From Pyxicephalus adspersus (Eukaryota; Chordata; Amphibia; Anura; Pyxicephalidae), in assembly GCF_032062135.1 (NCBI RefSeq), contig NC_092859.1:91496409-91560408 (forward strand): 64,000 bases of DNA, in the 5' to 3' direction. Both the position numbers and the translations under genes were made by a program. Positions within the stretch are counted from its first letter, which is position 1. Each line of letters starts with the position of its first letter. This document shows positions 37,566 to 48,728 of this stretch, one piece after another. The notes below the pieces were generated by a model that was not told the DNA's origin, did no database searches, and saw nothing but the letters and a program-made list of their open reading frames with translations.

Positions 37566-37892
37566 GAGCTATTATTATACAGTATTTATATAGCACCATC
37601 ATATTACACAGAGCTGTACATAGTCCATAGTGTTGTCACTAACTGTCCCTCAAAGGAGCACACAATCTAATGTCCCTACTATAGTTATATGTCATTATTG
37701 TAGTCTAGGTCAATTTAGGGGGAAGCTAATGAACCTAACTGCATGTTTTTGGGATGAAACTGGAGTACCTGGTGGAAACCCATGCAGACAACCTGCAAAC
37801 TCCATGCAGATAGTGTCCTGGCTGGGATTCTAACCTAGTACCTAGTGCTGCAAAGGCCAGAGTGCTAACCCCTGAGCCACCGTGCTGCCCAG
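37566..37892 (-). mobile_element. tRNA-derived SINE (V-SINE-like), nearly full length
   Basis: The minus strand starts GGGCAGCACGGTGGCTCAGG. An A-box-like GGCTCAGGGGTTAGC lies at 37864-37878 and a B-box-like GGTTAGAATCC at 37825-37835 (consensus GGTTCGAATCC). These form the RNA polymerase III promoter of the tRNA-like head. A conserved central part follows (GGAGTTTGCAGGTTGTCTGC, then GGTTTCCACCAGGTACTCCA and CAAAAACATGCAGTT), and the tail ends GGTGCTATATAAATACTG plus (TAATAAT). The tail resembles an L2-clade LINE 3' end, so an L2 reverse transcriptase probably moved it. The A and B boxes are mutated, so it is presumably silent. Confidence 0.75.
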
Positions 37893-38097
37893 CTAGAAGT
37901 AAAACTTTAAAACAAAAGTGTATCTTCACTCCAGGTAAATGTGAATGAGAACCTGGGGTAGAGTATTGTTCTCTAAGATGTGAGCTCTGACCAAATACTA
38001 CCTTTCCCAGTGCTGAAAACAAATATTCGTTAAAAAAAAATGACTGCAATGTAAAGTTTTTGCTATGACAAAACATCTGAGCCTTGTATAGCCAACA

Positions 38098-38422
38098 AGA
38101 GCTTAGCTACAACTAAGTCAATATACTAGAGAACACATAATCAAATAGATCCAGACAATACTAAAATGTGTTGACCTTCTTTGCAGTCATGAGCTGTTAA
38201 AAGTAAATCTAGGTTGGGACTAACCTTAGGATTCCTTCTCCATGAGGCAAACATTTCACACCATCCCAAAACCCTAGACGCTTGTAAGTGAGAGTTTCCA
38301 TATAATAATGAGATTTGGACAGAAGAGGAATTCAACTTAAAAACTGTAAAAAGAGATAATTATTGATAAAGAGACAATTCTATGTCTGTTCTGCAATAAA
38401 ATAAAATACCTGATTTTTCTCA
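38098..38422. repeat. Local duplication, copy A (MITE-empty)
   Basis: Matches 39397-39529 plus 39781-39977 over its whole length by eye, sharing AGAGCTTAGCTACAACTAA, TGTTGACCTTCTTTGCAGTC, TCCATGAGGCAAACATTTCA and TCTGCAATAAAA-AAA. The site TAACCTTAGGATTCC (38221-38235) is continuous here, while copy B carries a MITE at the same point. No coding content. Confidence 0.85.
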
Positions 38423-39396
38423 CCCATTTCCACCCTCATAACTAGTGGAGCCCAGAGAAGTATGGTAGCGATGGGTACCTGTTCCAGCACCCTGCAGATA
38501 CAGTTGTGAACTAAACCCAGAGCTTGTATTGAGACATGACAATACAACTGCTGGGTCATGACATTACAGCTAAATCTGCCGAATCAGGTAGCTTCTTTTA
38601 CTGTTACTCCATGCTTTTCTGAGCTGTTTTACATACAAAGAAAAAAACAAAGACGAAACATTGTCATACATGGCGAGGGGGGGTGTCATCATTTAGGGTT
38701 TTAAAAGACCCTGAAAGGGCCCTAACCTCTATAAAATATATTGCGCCCAATTTTTTGGGTGCTTACGCTGAATTCCACTAATAACTCCTTTGAAGTGGTA
38801 AATATTTCCAAACTTACCTTTTTGCAATATGTATGAGAAAGTGTAAAAGACAAATTATATGTAGAGTGTTTGCACGTCTGCTATTGTTAGACAAATATAT
38901 TGGAAATTTTTGTGAACCCATCCCTGCAATTTGCTGGACATGTTCATATTTTCCAACCAAAGCAATTACATACTATATTAAGGCATCATCAGTTCTCTGA
39001 GTGTGTCTCAGTGTTGTCATTGTCTGTTTTTCCTAAACTATTGATTTATTACAGTTCAGGCCTTCTGTTTCTATTTTCTATCATTCTCGTCTTCTCACAT
39101 ATCACTAACACCTAACCGTGAGCACCTAACAATAGACGCAGCTGTGAATTGTATGACACTCAATATGTTAGTCAACCTATACTAACTGTGACAGACTATT
39201 AAGAAACACTTATCCAGTGATCAATAGATGATATTGTTTTACTGTGCTACAAACCACTAATGAAAAGGAAAAAAATCATTTTACTCTGCTCAGATTACTT
39301 CAGGCCTGATAAACCTTGAGAAGGAAAGTAAATAGAGAGATTTGTACAGCAGGATTTGGTCTTCTAAAATGTGATAGATCATATAAAATCTTAACC
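38423..39396. other. No recognisable feature
   Basis: Spacer of about 1 kb between the two duplicated segments. No repeat family recognised. Confidence 0.45.
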
Positions 39397-39977
39397 AGAG
39401 CTTAGCTACAACTAAATCAACATACTAGAGAATAAATAACCAACAAGATCCAGACAATAGTATAATGTGTTGACCTTCTTTGCAGTCATGAGCTGTTTAA
39501 AGTAAATCTAGGTTGGGGACTAACCTTAAAGCTACGTACACACGTCCAATGGTTCTCGTCCAATAGGGCCAATATCGGACGAGAATCTGGCATGTGTACA
39601 GCGCCCGCCGTCCATTGTCTGAACGACCATCCTGGCGGATCGATGGACGACAAACAACCCTAACGCAAGGGAACGGTGATTTATGTACAGCACTCGTTCA
39701 TGCATCGTGCAGTGCTTAGTTGTTGCAAAGGATCGTAAAGATAATTTCCAACGACTATAATTGCATGTGTGTATGCAGCTTAAGATTCCTTTTCCATGAG
39801 GCAAACATTTCACACCACCCTAAACCCCCTGAATGTTAAAAACCAAAAGTTTACATATAATAATTAAATTTGGACCTAAGGTATTCAACTTAAAAATTGA
39901 ATAAAGAGACAAAATGATTGCAAAACAGACATGCTATGTCTATTCTGCAATAAAACAAATGTACCTGCTTTTTCTCT
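39397..39977. repeat. Local duplication, copy B (contains MITE)
   Basis: Direct-orientation paralogue of 38098-38422, interrupted at 39530-39780 by a family 1 MITE. The starts of the two copies are about 1.3 kb apart. Divergence by eye is higher in the second half. Confidence 0.85.
39530..39780 (-). mobile_element. Family 1 MITE with paralogous empty site
   Basis: Flanked by TAA at 39527-39529 and 39781-39783. Ends are AGCTACGTACACACG and, in reverse complement, AGCTGCATACACACA. Reverse orientation: the family's right-end motifs (CCAATATCGGACGAGAA, GTGTACAGCGCCCG) come first. The degraded subterminal hairpin lies at the right (about 39728-39760). Copy A of the duplication shows the unoccupied site with a single TAG in place of the duplicated TAA. 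This confirms a 3-bp target duplication. Confidence 0.9.
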
Positions 39978-40697
39978 GTTCTCTCTTGAAGTGGGGGTAT
40001 GTTGATAGTTTCACTGGAGTGCTCTGGCCCAGGTCTCCAGCAGTTCCTCATTCCCTCTGCACGATGCTTCAATCAACAACACTGCTCAGGGTTTATGAGC
40101 ATTGTGGATTGGAACATTGTGCAGGGGCATATTAAACCACACTTTGAGAACAACTGTCCAGTACGCTCCAGTACTCTAGTACGCTGCCAACACAGGTCAA
40201 GTTTTATAGTGCAAAGCCAACAAATACTTTTAGCAAAAATATAACAAAATATCATATTCTTTACTTGCTATGCAGCTTGACTGCATAACAAGTGAAAAAG
40301 TTTGCAGACAGTCATTACTTGCTCACAAGGCATTGATAGGAGGAAATACAAACACAAAGCACTCCCCATCACCCCATATTGGGGCTATTCCTAAAAATAT
40401 ACGCAAACTGTCAGGAAGGTCCAAATTCAGTGGGGATGATTGACCTGCTCATTAAGCCTACCTTACTATCCTCATACCCGGCAAAGAACAGCTAGTATTC
40501 AGTATTCCTGTCTTAATGATGGGAACTTCCTTCTCCTCCACAAATCCACCAAAACCCCATTAAACTGGCCATGTGGACTTTCCATAATTTTTAAGCACTC
40601 TGTTTGGGGGTGGCTGAAGATAATCTGTGAATGGAAAGCTCTTTCTCTGATTGCTGCATCCCCCCACTCCACTAGAAATTCAGCATTAGGCAAGTAT
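39978..40697. other. No recognisable feature
   Basis: Unclassified sequence. GTACGCTCCAGTACTCTAGTACGCT near 40161-40185 has short internal repeats. No gene recognised. Confidence 0.4.
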
Positions 40698-41047
40698 GGC
40701 TGGATACACATGTGCAATAATTGTCCTTGGAAGGGATTTTTCATGATCCTTTCCAACCACAAACTACTGCATGATGCATGAACGAGTGCTATACATACAG
40801 CACCGTTCTGCTCTATGAAGAGGGAAGAACGACGGAGGGGGAGAACGACAGGGTGGGGGAGGACGACGGAGTGGCACCCTGCTGCGCTCTCTCCCCAATC
40901 ACTTCCATTAAGATCTTTCAGCCGTGGATCCGCCAGGATGGTCATTCGGACGATGGATGACGGGCGCTGTACACACACCAGATTCTCTTCCGATATCCGC
41001 CCTGAGCCAATTATCAGACGAGAACCATTGCAAGTGTGTACGTGGCC
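40698..41047 (+). mobile_element. Family 1 MITE, longest copy (350 bp)
   Basis: Left end GGCTGGATACACATG; right end GTGTGTACGTGGCC followed by TAA (41048-41050); the left flank is TAT, one change away. Contains all family blocks: the subterminal hairpin (TTGGAAGGGATT...GATCCTTTCCAA), GCATGATGCATGAACGAGTG, an expanded GACGGAG/GGGAGAACGAC tandem section (about 40828-40872), GGATCCGCCAGGATGGTCAT, and CGATATCCGCCCTGAGCCAA. Open frames of 60-159 codons on both strands are transposon sequence. Confidence 0.85.
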
Positions 41048-41050
41048 TAA

Positions 41051-41980
41051 CTCTGCATTAATCAGAGATAGGGAAGCAATAGTGGTCTGAGGGCAAAAGT
41101 CTGGGCAGACTCAAAACTGTAAAATAATGGCTGGAACTTCTGCCTTCATCGACTGGAGTAAAAAAAAAACCTTTACCCCTAAATCACTACTTACTAACCA
41201 CCTGAACATTATTTTTATACATTTGGCCACATTCTTCTTTCTACAAAGCCATTATCTTTTCTTTTTTTATTTTGCTGCAAAAGAGTGTTGACAGCACAGT
41301 GTATTTCTCTGTAAGAGGTACTTGAGGACAAACTCAGTGTTAAAATAAATAAGTACAAATGTGATGGATCACAAAGAAACCACACAGTGTCCTGTAAATC
41401 TATTTTGTTTCCAGAAAAGCCATCCACGCATTTCATAGCTATCTGGAAGTGATCAGGGTAGTGCAGGTTTCGGCAATAAAATATATACTGTATATGCTAT
41501 TCCAATCACATGTCTTGCTGTAAATTTGTAATGAAATAATATTTATTTTACATAACACTATACAATACATTTGTTCACCACCTGTTGCTAAGAAATCATT
41601 GTGCAGATAAATATTTACTGTGAGTTTCTAATGCCATGCTGTAGTCCACATTCCTTGAAATACGATGCCTTCCTTTCCCTGAAATAGCCTGTGAAGTTTG
41701 TCAGAAGACTAGACAGTGTTTTGCTTTAAAAGGAATAATAATGAGCTTTTGTGGACATACATTGCAAAGATTGGTGAAAATGCATTTAGTGGTTAGGTTT
41801 TACATGTTAGATCTGATTAAGTAGTTTAAACAAAAACACTTGTAATAAAAAAGTACAAAAAGAGCATGTTTTTCATTTTATTTTCTTAGTAGTGTTGCTT
41901 TGTTTTTTCTTTGCAACACGTAACATTGGAAGGGGGCCTCTGAGCAAAGAACCAAATTTCCTCCATCTTTGGTACTCATT
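41051..41980. other. No recognisable feature
   Basis: AT-rich sequence; nothing recognised. Confidence 0.45.
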
Positions 41981-42533
41981 ATTAGGGATGAGTGAGCGTT
42001 TTTTTTTAATTCGGTCTCACAGCGAATTGGGCCATTCTCGCATACATGTAGGCGGGAACGGTCTTTGTAATTTCGGACGGCAAATTGGGACCTGCAAGAC
42101 CAATCAGGGGACCGGAGCTGTCAGCTCCCCTGTGTCAGCTCCCCTGTGTCAGCTCTCCTGTGTTCTCTATCCAGGAACACAGTGTGAGTCTCGATAGCTG
42201 CTCATGAATGATTGCAGCGTGGGAAGAATCCTCTGATTTTTCCCATGGCCGCGTTCATTCATAAACGCAAGCCGCATGACTCGGGACTCTGAGAGGAGGA
42301 GTATCGAGGCTGCATTTATGAATGGAGCCGTGAGAATCCTCCTCTCAGTGAGAGATCCCTGGGCACTACAAGTCAGAATGAGGGCTTGTCCGGAGATCGC
42401 TCACTGACAGGAGGATTCCCACGGCTGTATTTATAAATGCAGCCATGATAATCCTCCTATAGTTATTTTAGATGGTTTCGCGAACTTCGAGGAAATTTTC
42501 GCGATTCCCTGTTTAATAAGTAGAGTGCCATAT
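41981..42533. mobile_element. Palindrome-rich dispersed element
   Basis: Begins ATTAGGGATGAGTGAGCG, a start I remember from frog repeats. Then come a 14-bp tandem repeat (three TGTCAGCTCCCCTG-like units, about 42118-42160) and two large palindromes (42289-42348 and 42404-42462) sharing GGAGGATT and GGCTGCATTTAT cores. It ends TTTTCGCGATTCCCTGTTTA. GC-richer than its flanks. I see no coding frame with a known motif and no clear target duplication. The class is unknown; a foldback or hAT-type non-autonomous element is possible. Confidence 0.55.
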
Positions 42534-42683
42534 GCTTATTTAGTTTTGAATGTTTTGAAATGTTTTAAACCCCTTGTCAAGTTTTTGATTCTCTCTAGTT
42601 ACAGAAATCTCCTTTTACTTCTGATTCCCGAAATACTGCAGGAAGTAGGGAGAAAGCTCTACAACATGATGGGAAAACTTCTC

Positions 42684-42840
42684 CTGGGGGTCTATTTAAA
42701 TGGAAGTGAATAGGACATTCATTTAAACATTGCCTGGTTGAAAATTTCCAAGGTCTATGGGTTTCAATGGCAGTAACTGTTTCTCCACCAGGGAATGATT
42801 CGGAAATGTCAGAACCACTGCTTTATAAATAGACCCCTTA
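42684..42840. mobile_element. MITE with GGGGTCTATTTATAAA ends
   Basis: The left end CTGGGGGTCTATTTAAATGG and the reverse complement of the right end, TAAGGGGTCTATTTATAAAG, are inverted repeats. Related by its ends to the 12542-12677 element. About 155 bp, non-coding. The interior includes GGGAATGATTCGG. Confidence 0.65.
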
Positions 42841-43274
42841 GAGTTGTCCTATCCGCGTTCCATCACAGGGCACATCTTTTATTTTGATACATCAGTGATG
42901 TATTGAGCTGAGTTTACCTCCAGTTGGGGTTTAAACTCCAGCAATGGAAAAATCTATTGTTATTGCTAGAGGAGGGTGTATATAGGGACTAAAGTTACAT
43001 GCTGACTCAATAAACTGGTTCCCTCTGTATGTTATTATGTGGTACCATGCCTCATTATAATAGCAGTTTCTTTCTTATTGATTTTTGTCACAGAAGTCTG
43101 TTGTTGTTCGTTGTTCTCTGTCTCTTTTTATGTGGTCAGGTGACACATCTTCCGACACACCTGACATCTAACTCATGTTTTTATGACGCACCAATGTAAA
43201 CTGAGAAAAAGCATGAACTTAAAAAAATAGACCAATAGAAATTTTAGTACTATTGAGTATGATTTGAGGTTAAA
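42841..43274. other. No recognisable feature
   Basis: Nothing recognised. Confidence 0.4.
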
Positions 43275-43282
43275 AAAAAAAA

Positions 43283-43321
<39 letters not shown>

Positions 43322-43380
43322 AAATTACAGAATATATATATATATTTATATATATATTTATTTATTTAATTTTTATATAT
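43275..43380. repeat. Compound (TA)n / AT-rich microsatellite
   Basis: Two TA runs (about 43288-43316 and 43332-43360) with TATTTATTT-type interruptions. Confidence 0.85.
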
Positions 43381-45300
43381 TGAGTACTCTTTGCTACGTA
43401 GCTTGGCCAGCACCAGTCCCAAGACTAAGGACTGCCTTACTTGTGTGTCTACTCTGCTTCCTTGTTTTGTCTGCACAACACATGCACATCTGTGCAAACA
43501 TAGGTTATTTTACGCATTTACAGACAGAACCACAGGTATGCTTATCTATACAGATTAATATGTGATTCACATTATCACACCTACCTGTGTGTTTTAGCCT
43601 GTGAAAACTACATTAGCTGAAACTGGTGCCCCTGGGGTTGTGTACTCTTCAGTGTTAGGTTGAAGTGTGGGTAACTAAAATAATATCCTAATAATTGATC
43701 ATAACTTATTGTCTCATCACTAGATGACCACATTATCCAAAAGAAACTGAATTAAACACAAAGTTGCACTGGTTTGTATAGCATGCCTGATCTAGATATG
43801 CCACACCCTGTTGTTATTGGAGAGGGGGGAATAATTTATGGATATTTGAGAACAAGAGTTGTTCAACATAGCAATAACTAACTTTTTGACAGTCTGCATC
43901 AGCTCAAGTCAAACTTCCTACACCACTTTAACGTTGAGGTCATGTCTGGCCGGTATCGTAGTGCTGCCTTTTATTCCTCCCAGTCTCCCTGTGCCTTCAG
44001 AGTTGGGAGTGACTGTTTTATCAAATACATCCCTCTCATAAAAGCTCATAGAAAAGCAGATAGTCATTCTTAAAGTGCACAAAATACTCAGGGCTTTGTC
44101 TTTATTCTTGCTCCTTATTCTTCATCATTACTCAGTATTGCTGCAGTATTACCTCAGTGATGCTCCAAATCTTCTGATATTACGAGTAAGAAGATCATCC
44201 CGACACATATACTGTAAACTAGAGGCAATCAATCTGACCCATTAAAAGTTCCTTCAATAATTTGAAAATGTCCAGAAGTTGGGACTTTTAGTAGTGCTGA
44301 ACAGCGCTTCTACCAACAAAGGACACAGAATTTTTTATACCAGGAGACCCAATAAAAGCTATTTAAAAAGCTCATATCAAATAATTTAAAACAGCCAAAC
44401 ACTTACTTTTTAGGGCTACAGTTAGAACAAATGATAAAGTAATATTGAACTGAAGTTAACAAAAGCTACCAAATTTGGGGCTAAAAGTAATAAAATCAAA
44501 TATGAAGATAATGTAAATGTTAATTGAAAAAGGTGCCATTCTGCACGATTATGCAAATCTATTACAAAGCCTAAAATATCAAACTGATGTCATGTGAATC
44601 TTATGTTGTATTATCTCATGCATACCTTCTACTAAATATATAGTTTGGTGTACAACCTATGGCCCATTAGCCAGAATCTGGGCCACCAAGCCATTTTGCA
44701 TTGCATGTGGATGTGCACCTGATACACAGCAAGAAACTCCCTGTTGTAACTTGTAAACAAACCAGCACAGAAAGATTTTTATTACTCACTTATTCTGCTT
44801 ACAAGCTACACCAGTTAGTGGTGAAAGTGTGTTCATTTATGTGTGACTTTATAAGTTTGTTGTTGAAATATCTCTTAGGGGTACTGCTATTCTATACATT
44901 ATAGTTAGACTGGATGAATTATAGTTGGTATTATTCACTTTACTTCTGAACCTTGCATGATTCAATGTTCTACCCAGGCCCTTTTAGCCGGGTGTACCAC
45001 CTGGCACTTTTCAGTAACCTCTTGGCTATTTTTGAGTAGTTACTAAAAAGTTGGGACACACTAAAGGGGCAGTTGGGGCATAATACAAAGACAAAAAATG
45101 AGAAAGGGACTAAGAGGATGGAAATTACAAGGTTGTAACAAAGTATAGAGGAACAGTAGGAATCTGACAGAGTTATAGGGGTTACTTGATACCTATGGCA
45201 CAAACAACTGGGAGCAAATAAATGTGTCACAAGTTGCAGCATCTACTTTTATGACCACCCAGTTACAGCTTCTCTCCATCCAGCATAAAACATTTCTGGA
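43381..45300. other. Mostly unrecognised; possible repeat at 44970-45240
   Basis: CCCTTTTAGCCGGGTGTACC followed by TGGCACTTTTCAGTAACCTC at about 44980-45030 resembles a dispersed frog sequence I remember, but I cannot delimit it. The remainder is AT-rich without recognisable content. Confidence 0.35.
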
Positions 45301-45301
45301 T

Positions 45302-45600
45302 TATATACTGCTTCTGACCCATGTACAAACTCCTGACCTCTGCATTCTTTACACTACTCATTACTGACCCCTGCACTTTGTACACTCTACCAACCCAGGT
45401 TCTGTATGCTTCATATACCTGACCCGTGCACTTTGTTCCTTACACATTTATGACCCTACACTCTGTGTTCTGGGCCACGCATTTGTTTTATTCTTGGTAT
45501 TTGCACACTGTATGTTACAAACTCCTCACATCTGCACTTTACACGTCACACACACACCTAACCCCTATAATTTGTATGATACACACTCCTTATTTTACCT
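45302..45600. repeat. Degenerate minisatellite
   Basis: Repeated variants of CTGACC(C/T)CTGCA-TTTGTACAC recur every 30-70 bases (for example near 45333, 45369, 45421, 45446 and 45510). Units vary in length. Short open frames inside follow from the repeat. Confidence 0.65.
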
Positions 45601-46383
45601 TTTGCTGTTGTGCTGTTGATGTATTTTACATTTAGTTGGTTGCAGATAACTTGTTACAAGGTTTTAGTAGATCCTTAATGACTTATTAACCTATTAATGA
45701 CTTATTATTAACATAATGGATTTTCCATCTTTGTAGTTACTTCAGAATAGTGAGTTTGGCTATGGGACTTTGAGTTAAGGTATCTGTTGTATTCCTTGCC
45801 CCTTCCATGTATCTCAGAGTGCAAATGTATCATAATCACAATCTCCCCTAAAGCATAACTGCGCTGCTTCTGTAGGCAAAATAAGAACTGGTAATGATAG
45901 CAAAGATCCAAATTTATGTCTAAAACCAACAAGAGATGTAATACATTCCTCTACATTTGCAGTATAATGAAGAATTGGTCTTTGAAAAACGATGCAATTA
46001 AGAGGAACATAACATTACAAATGAAACAGGTATTGACAGCAGTTGTGTTCCTGTGTCAAATCTTTGGGAGGAAGTATAAGGGAGGGCAAGGAACATTACC
46101 TATTTCCTTAGTAATGATTGTGCTACTAACTTACGTGATCCTATCACTAGGATAAACATTGTGAAACACAGCCACCCTGTAGAGAAGATTGCTAAAACTT
46201 TTACTGTATCCTGCAGCCTTTAGTTCCCCCTTGGTCTTAGAAATCATTGAGCTATAAGCAGGTTTTACATTTATTAGAAATCTTCTAGTGTACTAAAAAC
46301 CAAAATGATCCTTGTATTTTGTGTGTAGTTCACCTTTAATAGGCACCAAAATGCAGCACACAGACATTGTGTTGAAAAGCATT

Positions 46384-46392
<9 letters not shown>
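45601..46392. other. No recognisable feature
   Basis: AT-rich sequence; nothing recognised. Confidence 0.45.

Positions 46393-46421
<29 letters not shown>
46393..46421. repeat. (TA)n microsatellite
   Basis: About 14 TA units after a GTGTG run. Confidence 0.85.
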
Positions 46422-46423
<2 letters not shown>

Positions 46424-47446
46424 ACATCTTTTTCAATTCTATGACCTGACTGTTGATTTGTCAAATCACTGTCAGTCAGTACTTTTTGAAACTTCTTTAT
46501 TGTTGACTGCTATTGTGATTGTTTCCATTACCTTTTATCAATTACCTCAGCCAAGACAGGATGGAAAGGTTTTTCAGAGATTTGCTTCAATGCTTTAGTG
46601 AAAGAGACATTAAAGACAAAGGTTGACCTGTCTGCCAATACCTTACTTGCTAAATGCCATGGCCTTACGATCTCCATTTACTTTATATAAATAAAAATAT
46701 ACCTGAGCAGCCTATTAGGGAATACACATAGTTAAATTGCAATTAGCAGTGATATTTGCTCAGAAGTAGCTGATCCCTTGCTGCACAGAGCTTTGCATTG
46801 AGTAACAGACTATTTAGCTCCGGCTCCTGCCAAGTTTGACGTAGAGAATTCTCAGGAGTAAAGACTACATTATAAAATGGTATTTTCACACATTGCATAT
46901 TTTTATTTAGGTATATTATCCCCAACTGACACTGAGCAATCCACACGTTCTTACAACCTTCCTTCATAAATGTAACTGGAAAGTGTGAACTCAGCAGTGA
47001 GCCAAGGTAAAAAAATTACAAATAAGTGCAAGACAGGATGAAGGTAAATGTAGCTCAGACTGCACATCAAACTCCTTCTTTCCCCGAATAATCAGTGCTT
47101 TCATTTCAATGGAGCAGGACCAGTTAAGGTTTACAGCCCCAAGAGAATTGGATCATCAATAAGTTTGATGTACTAAAGGAGAATGGGCTGTCCATAAGTA
47201 CCCAATCTAGAGCAAAGAAAATTAAAAATGTTTTTGTTTTTCTGCTTTCATATCATTGGATTCTCCACACATCATAAACTTTTTTTATGTACTAAGCTGA
47301 GTGTTCATTTACTTTTGCAATGTGAAAGTAATCCACTCCTTTAGTAAATCTGAATCTATATACCTGAAATGGAGGTTCTTACGTCATTATATATGTAAAA
47401 AAAATGTATTTTCCTTACAGCAATATGTACCAAGTATTTCCAGAGT
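46422..47446. other. No recognisable feature
   Basis: AT-rich sequence; nothing recognised. Confidence 0.45.
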
Positions 47447-47453
47447 ATATATG

Positions 47454-47489
<36 letters not shown>

Positions 47490-47493
<4 letters not shown>

Positions 47494-48544
47494 AGGGGGT
47501 GCTGAGAAGTTCCTGGCTTTGCCCCTTTCCAGATGAAATAGAATAATGAGTATGGGGGCATATGACAGCCTAATATCTTAGTATGTAACTGTGCAAATAT
47601 CAGGTCTTTGTGATTCCTAAAACAGTTTTTTCTTTTAGTTAGAAGCTGTGATGGCGAAGGCACAAGCAAGTTTCACGTCATCGGAGTTACGGACCGTCAT
47701 GAAGTCATGCGATGCTGTCCATGAGCTGATTATTAATGACTGGCGAATATCCGCAAAAAAGATAGCCCAGATACTTGAAATTTAACAGGAGCAAGTTGGG
47801 TTTGTTATCACCACTATCCTAGAAATGTGCAAGCTTTCAGCGAAGTGGGTGCCAAAAAGTTTGAACAGCGATCAGATGAAGGAACGAGTTGAAGCATCCA
47901 AAGCTGTTTTGGTCCATTTTGAAGCTGCACAGGACTTTTTGGCTAGGTTAGTGACTGAGGATGAAACTTGGCTCCACGTCTATGATCCTGAAACCAAGGA
48001 ACAGTCAAAGTAATGGCGCCAAAAAGTTCTGAACCCAGAAATCGGCCAAAAAAGTCATGGCGTCCGTTTTCTGGGACAAAGACGGTATTCTGTTGGTGGA
48101 CTACCTACCTCAGGGCTCTAGTATCACCGGACTGTATTATGCTAACCTCCCAGACCAGCTGAAGGAGGCAATTAGGACAAAACGCTGTGAACCATGACCA
48201 AAGTGATGCTTTTTTTGCAGGTTGCAAATTGAACACCCTGGGTTTCCAATAGGTTCACCATACCCCCTACTCACCTGACCTGGCCCCTTTGGACTATTAT
48301 CTGTTCTCGAATTTGAAGAAACACCTGAAGGGGCAACGTTTTGAGGACATTTTTGACGTCAAAGATGCTGCTGAGAGCTGGTTTGCGGCCCAACCAAAGG
48401 ACTTTTTTTTCAACAGTCTGGAAAAGCTGCAACTACGCTATACTAAGTGCATTAGTCCCAGGGGGGAATATGTTGAATAAATGTGTTATTTCATAACTCT
48501 GGCTGTCTTCTTTCTGGGCAAAGCCAGGAACTTCTCAGCACCTC

Positions 48545-48547
<3 letters not shown>
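47490..48547 (+). mobile_element. mariner transposon, internally deleted, inside (TA)n
   Basis: Terminal inverted repeats: the left (47490 on) reads CACGAGGGGGTGCTGAGAAG and the right, in reverse complement from 48547, reads CACGAGGTGCTGAGAAGTTC. Both continue through CTTCCTGGCTTTGCCC-like sequence. The left end differs by a small insertion in the G run. The element sits in a TA microsatellite (left run about 47447-47485, right run 48546-48577), consistent with the TA target of Tc1/mariner elements. At 1058 bp it is shorter than the usual 1.25-1.3 kb because part of the transposase N terminus is deleted. A 151-base assembly gap follows the right TA run. Confidence 0.9.
47651..48480 (+). pseudogene. 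mariner transposase pseudogene
   Basis: The frame starts MAKAQASFTSSELRTVMK at 47651 and passes directly to AVHELIINDWRISAKKIAQI. About 60 residues of the N-terminal DNA-binding region normally between these are missing. TAA stops at 47783-47785 and 48011-48013 and a frameshift near 48020-48050 break the frame. Recognisable blocks are KWVPKSLNSDQ, TEDETW (first catalytic Asp codon 47960-47962), VFWDKDG with VDYLPQ (about 48065-48110), SPDLAPLDYYLF (third catalytic Asp near 48289) and the C terminus ending EYVE. The second catalytic region (HDNA type) near 48190 is scrambled by frameshifts. It cannot encode a functional transposase. Confidence 0.9.
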
Positions 48548-48577
<30 letters not shown>

Positions 48578-48728
48578 NNNNNNNNNNNNNNNNNNNNNNN
48601 NNNNNNNNNNNNNNNNNNNNNNNNNNNNNNNNNNNNNNNNNNNNNNNNNNNNNNNNNNNNNNNNNNNNNNNNNNNNNNNNNNNNNNNNNNNNNNNNNNNN
48701 NNNNNNNNNNNNNNNNNNNNNNNNNNNN
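48546..48728. other. (TA)n run leading into assembly gap
   Basis: About 16 TA units, then 151 unknown bases (48578-48728). The gap was probably caused by the microsatellite. Reading frames across it are artefacts. Confidence 0.95.

Noticed and set aside
37825..37879. Possible tRNA gene (A- and B-box-like motifs)
   Set aside because: The motifs are mutated, no cloverleaf can be drawn, and the sequence continues into a SINE body and tail.
39527..39783. piggyBac-type TTAA target duplication
   Set aside because: TTAA can be read at both edges, but the empty site and the perfect TAA (17188 copy) and TTA (34236 copy) flanks fit a 3-bp TWA duplication better.
40499..40978. 159-codon minus-strand open frame
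   Set aside because: It runs through a family 1 MITE; equivalent frames occur at other copies (8072-8341, 31685-32122, 34252-34569) purely because they share the repeat.
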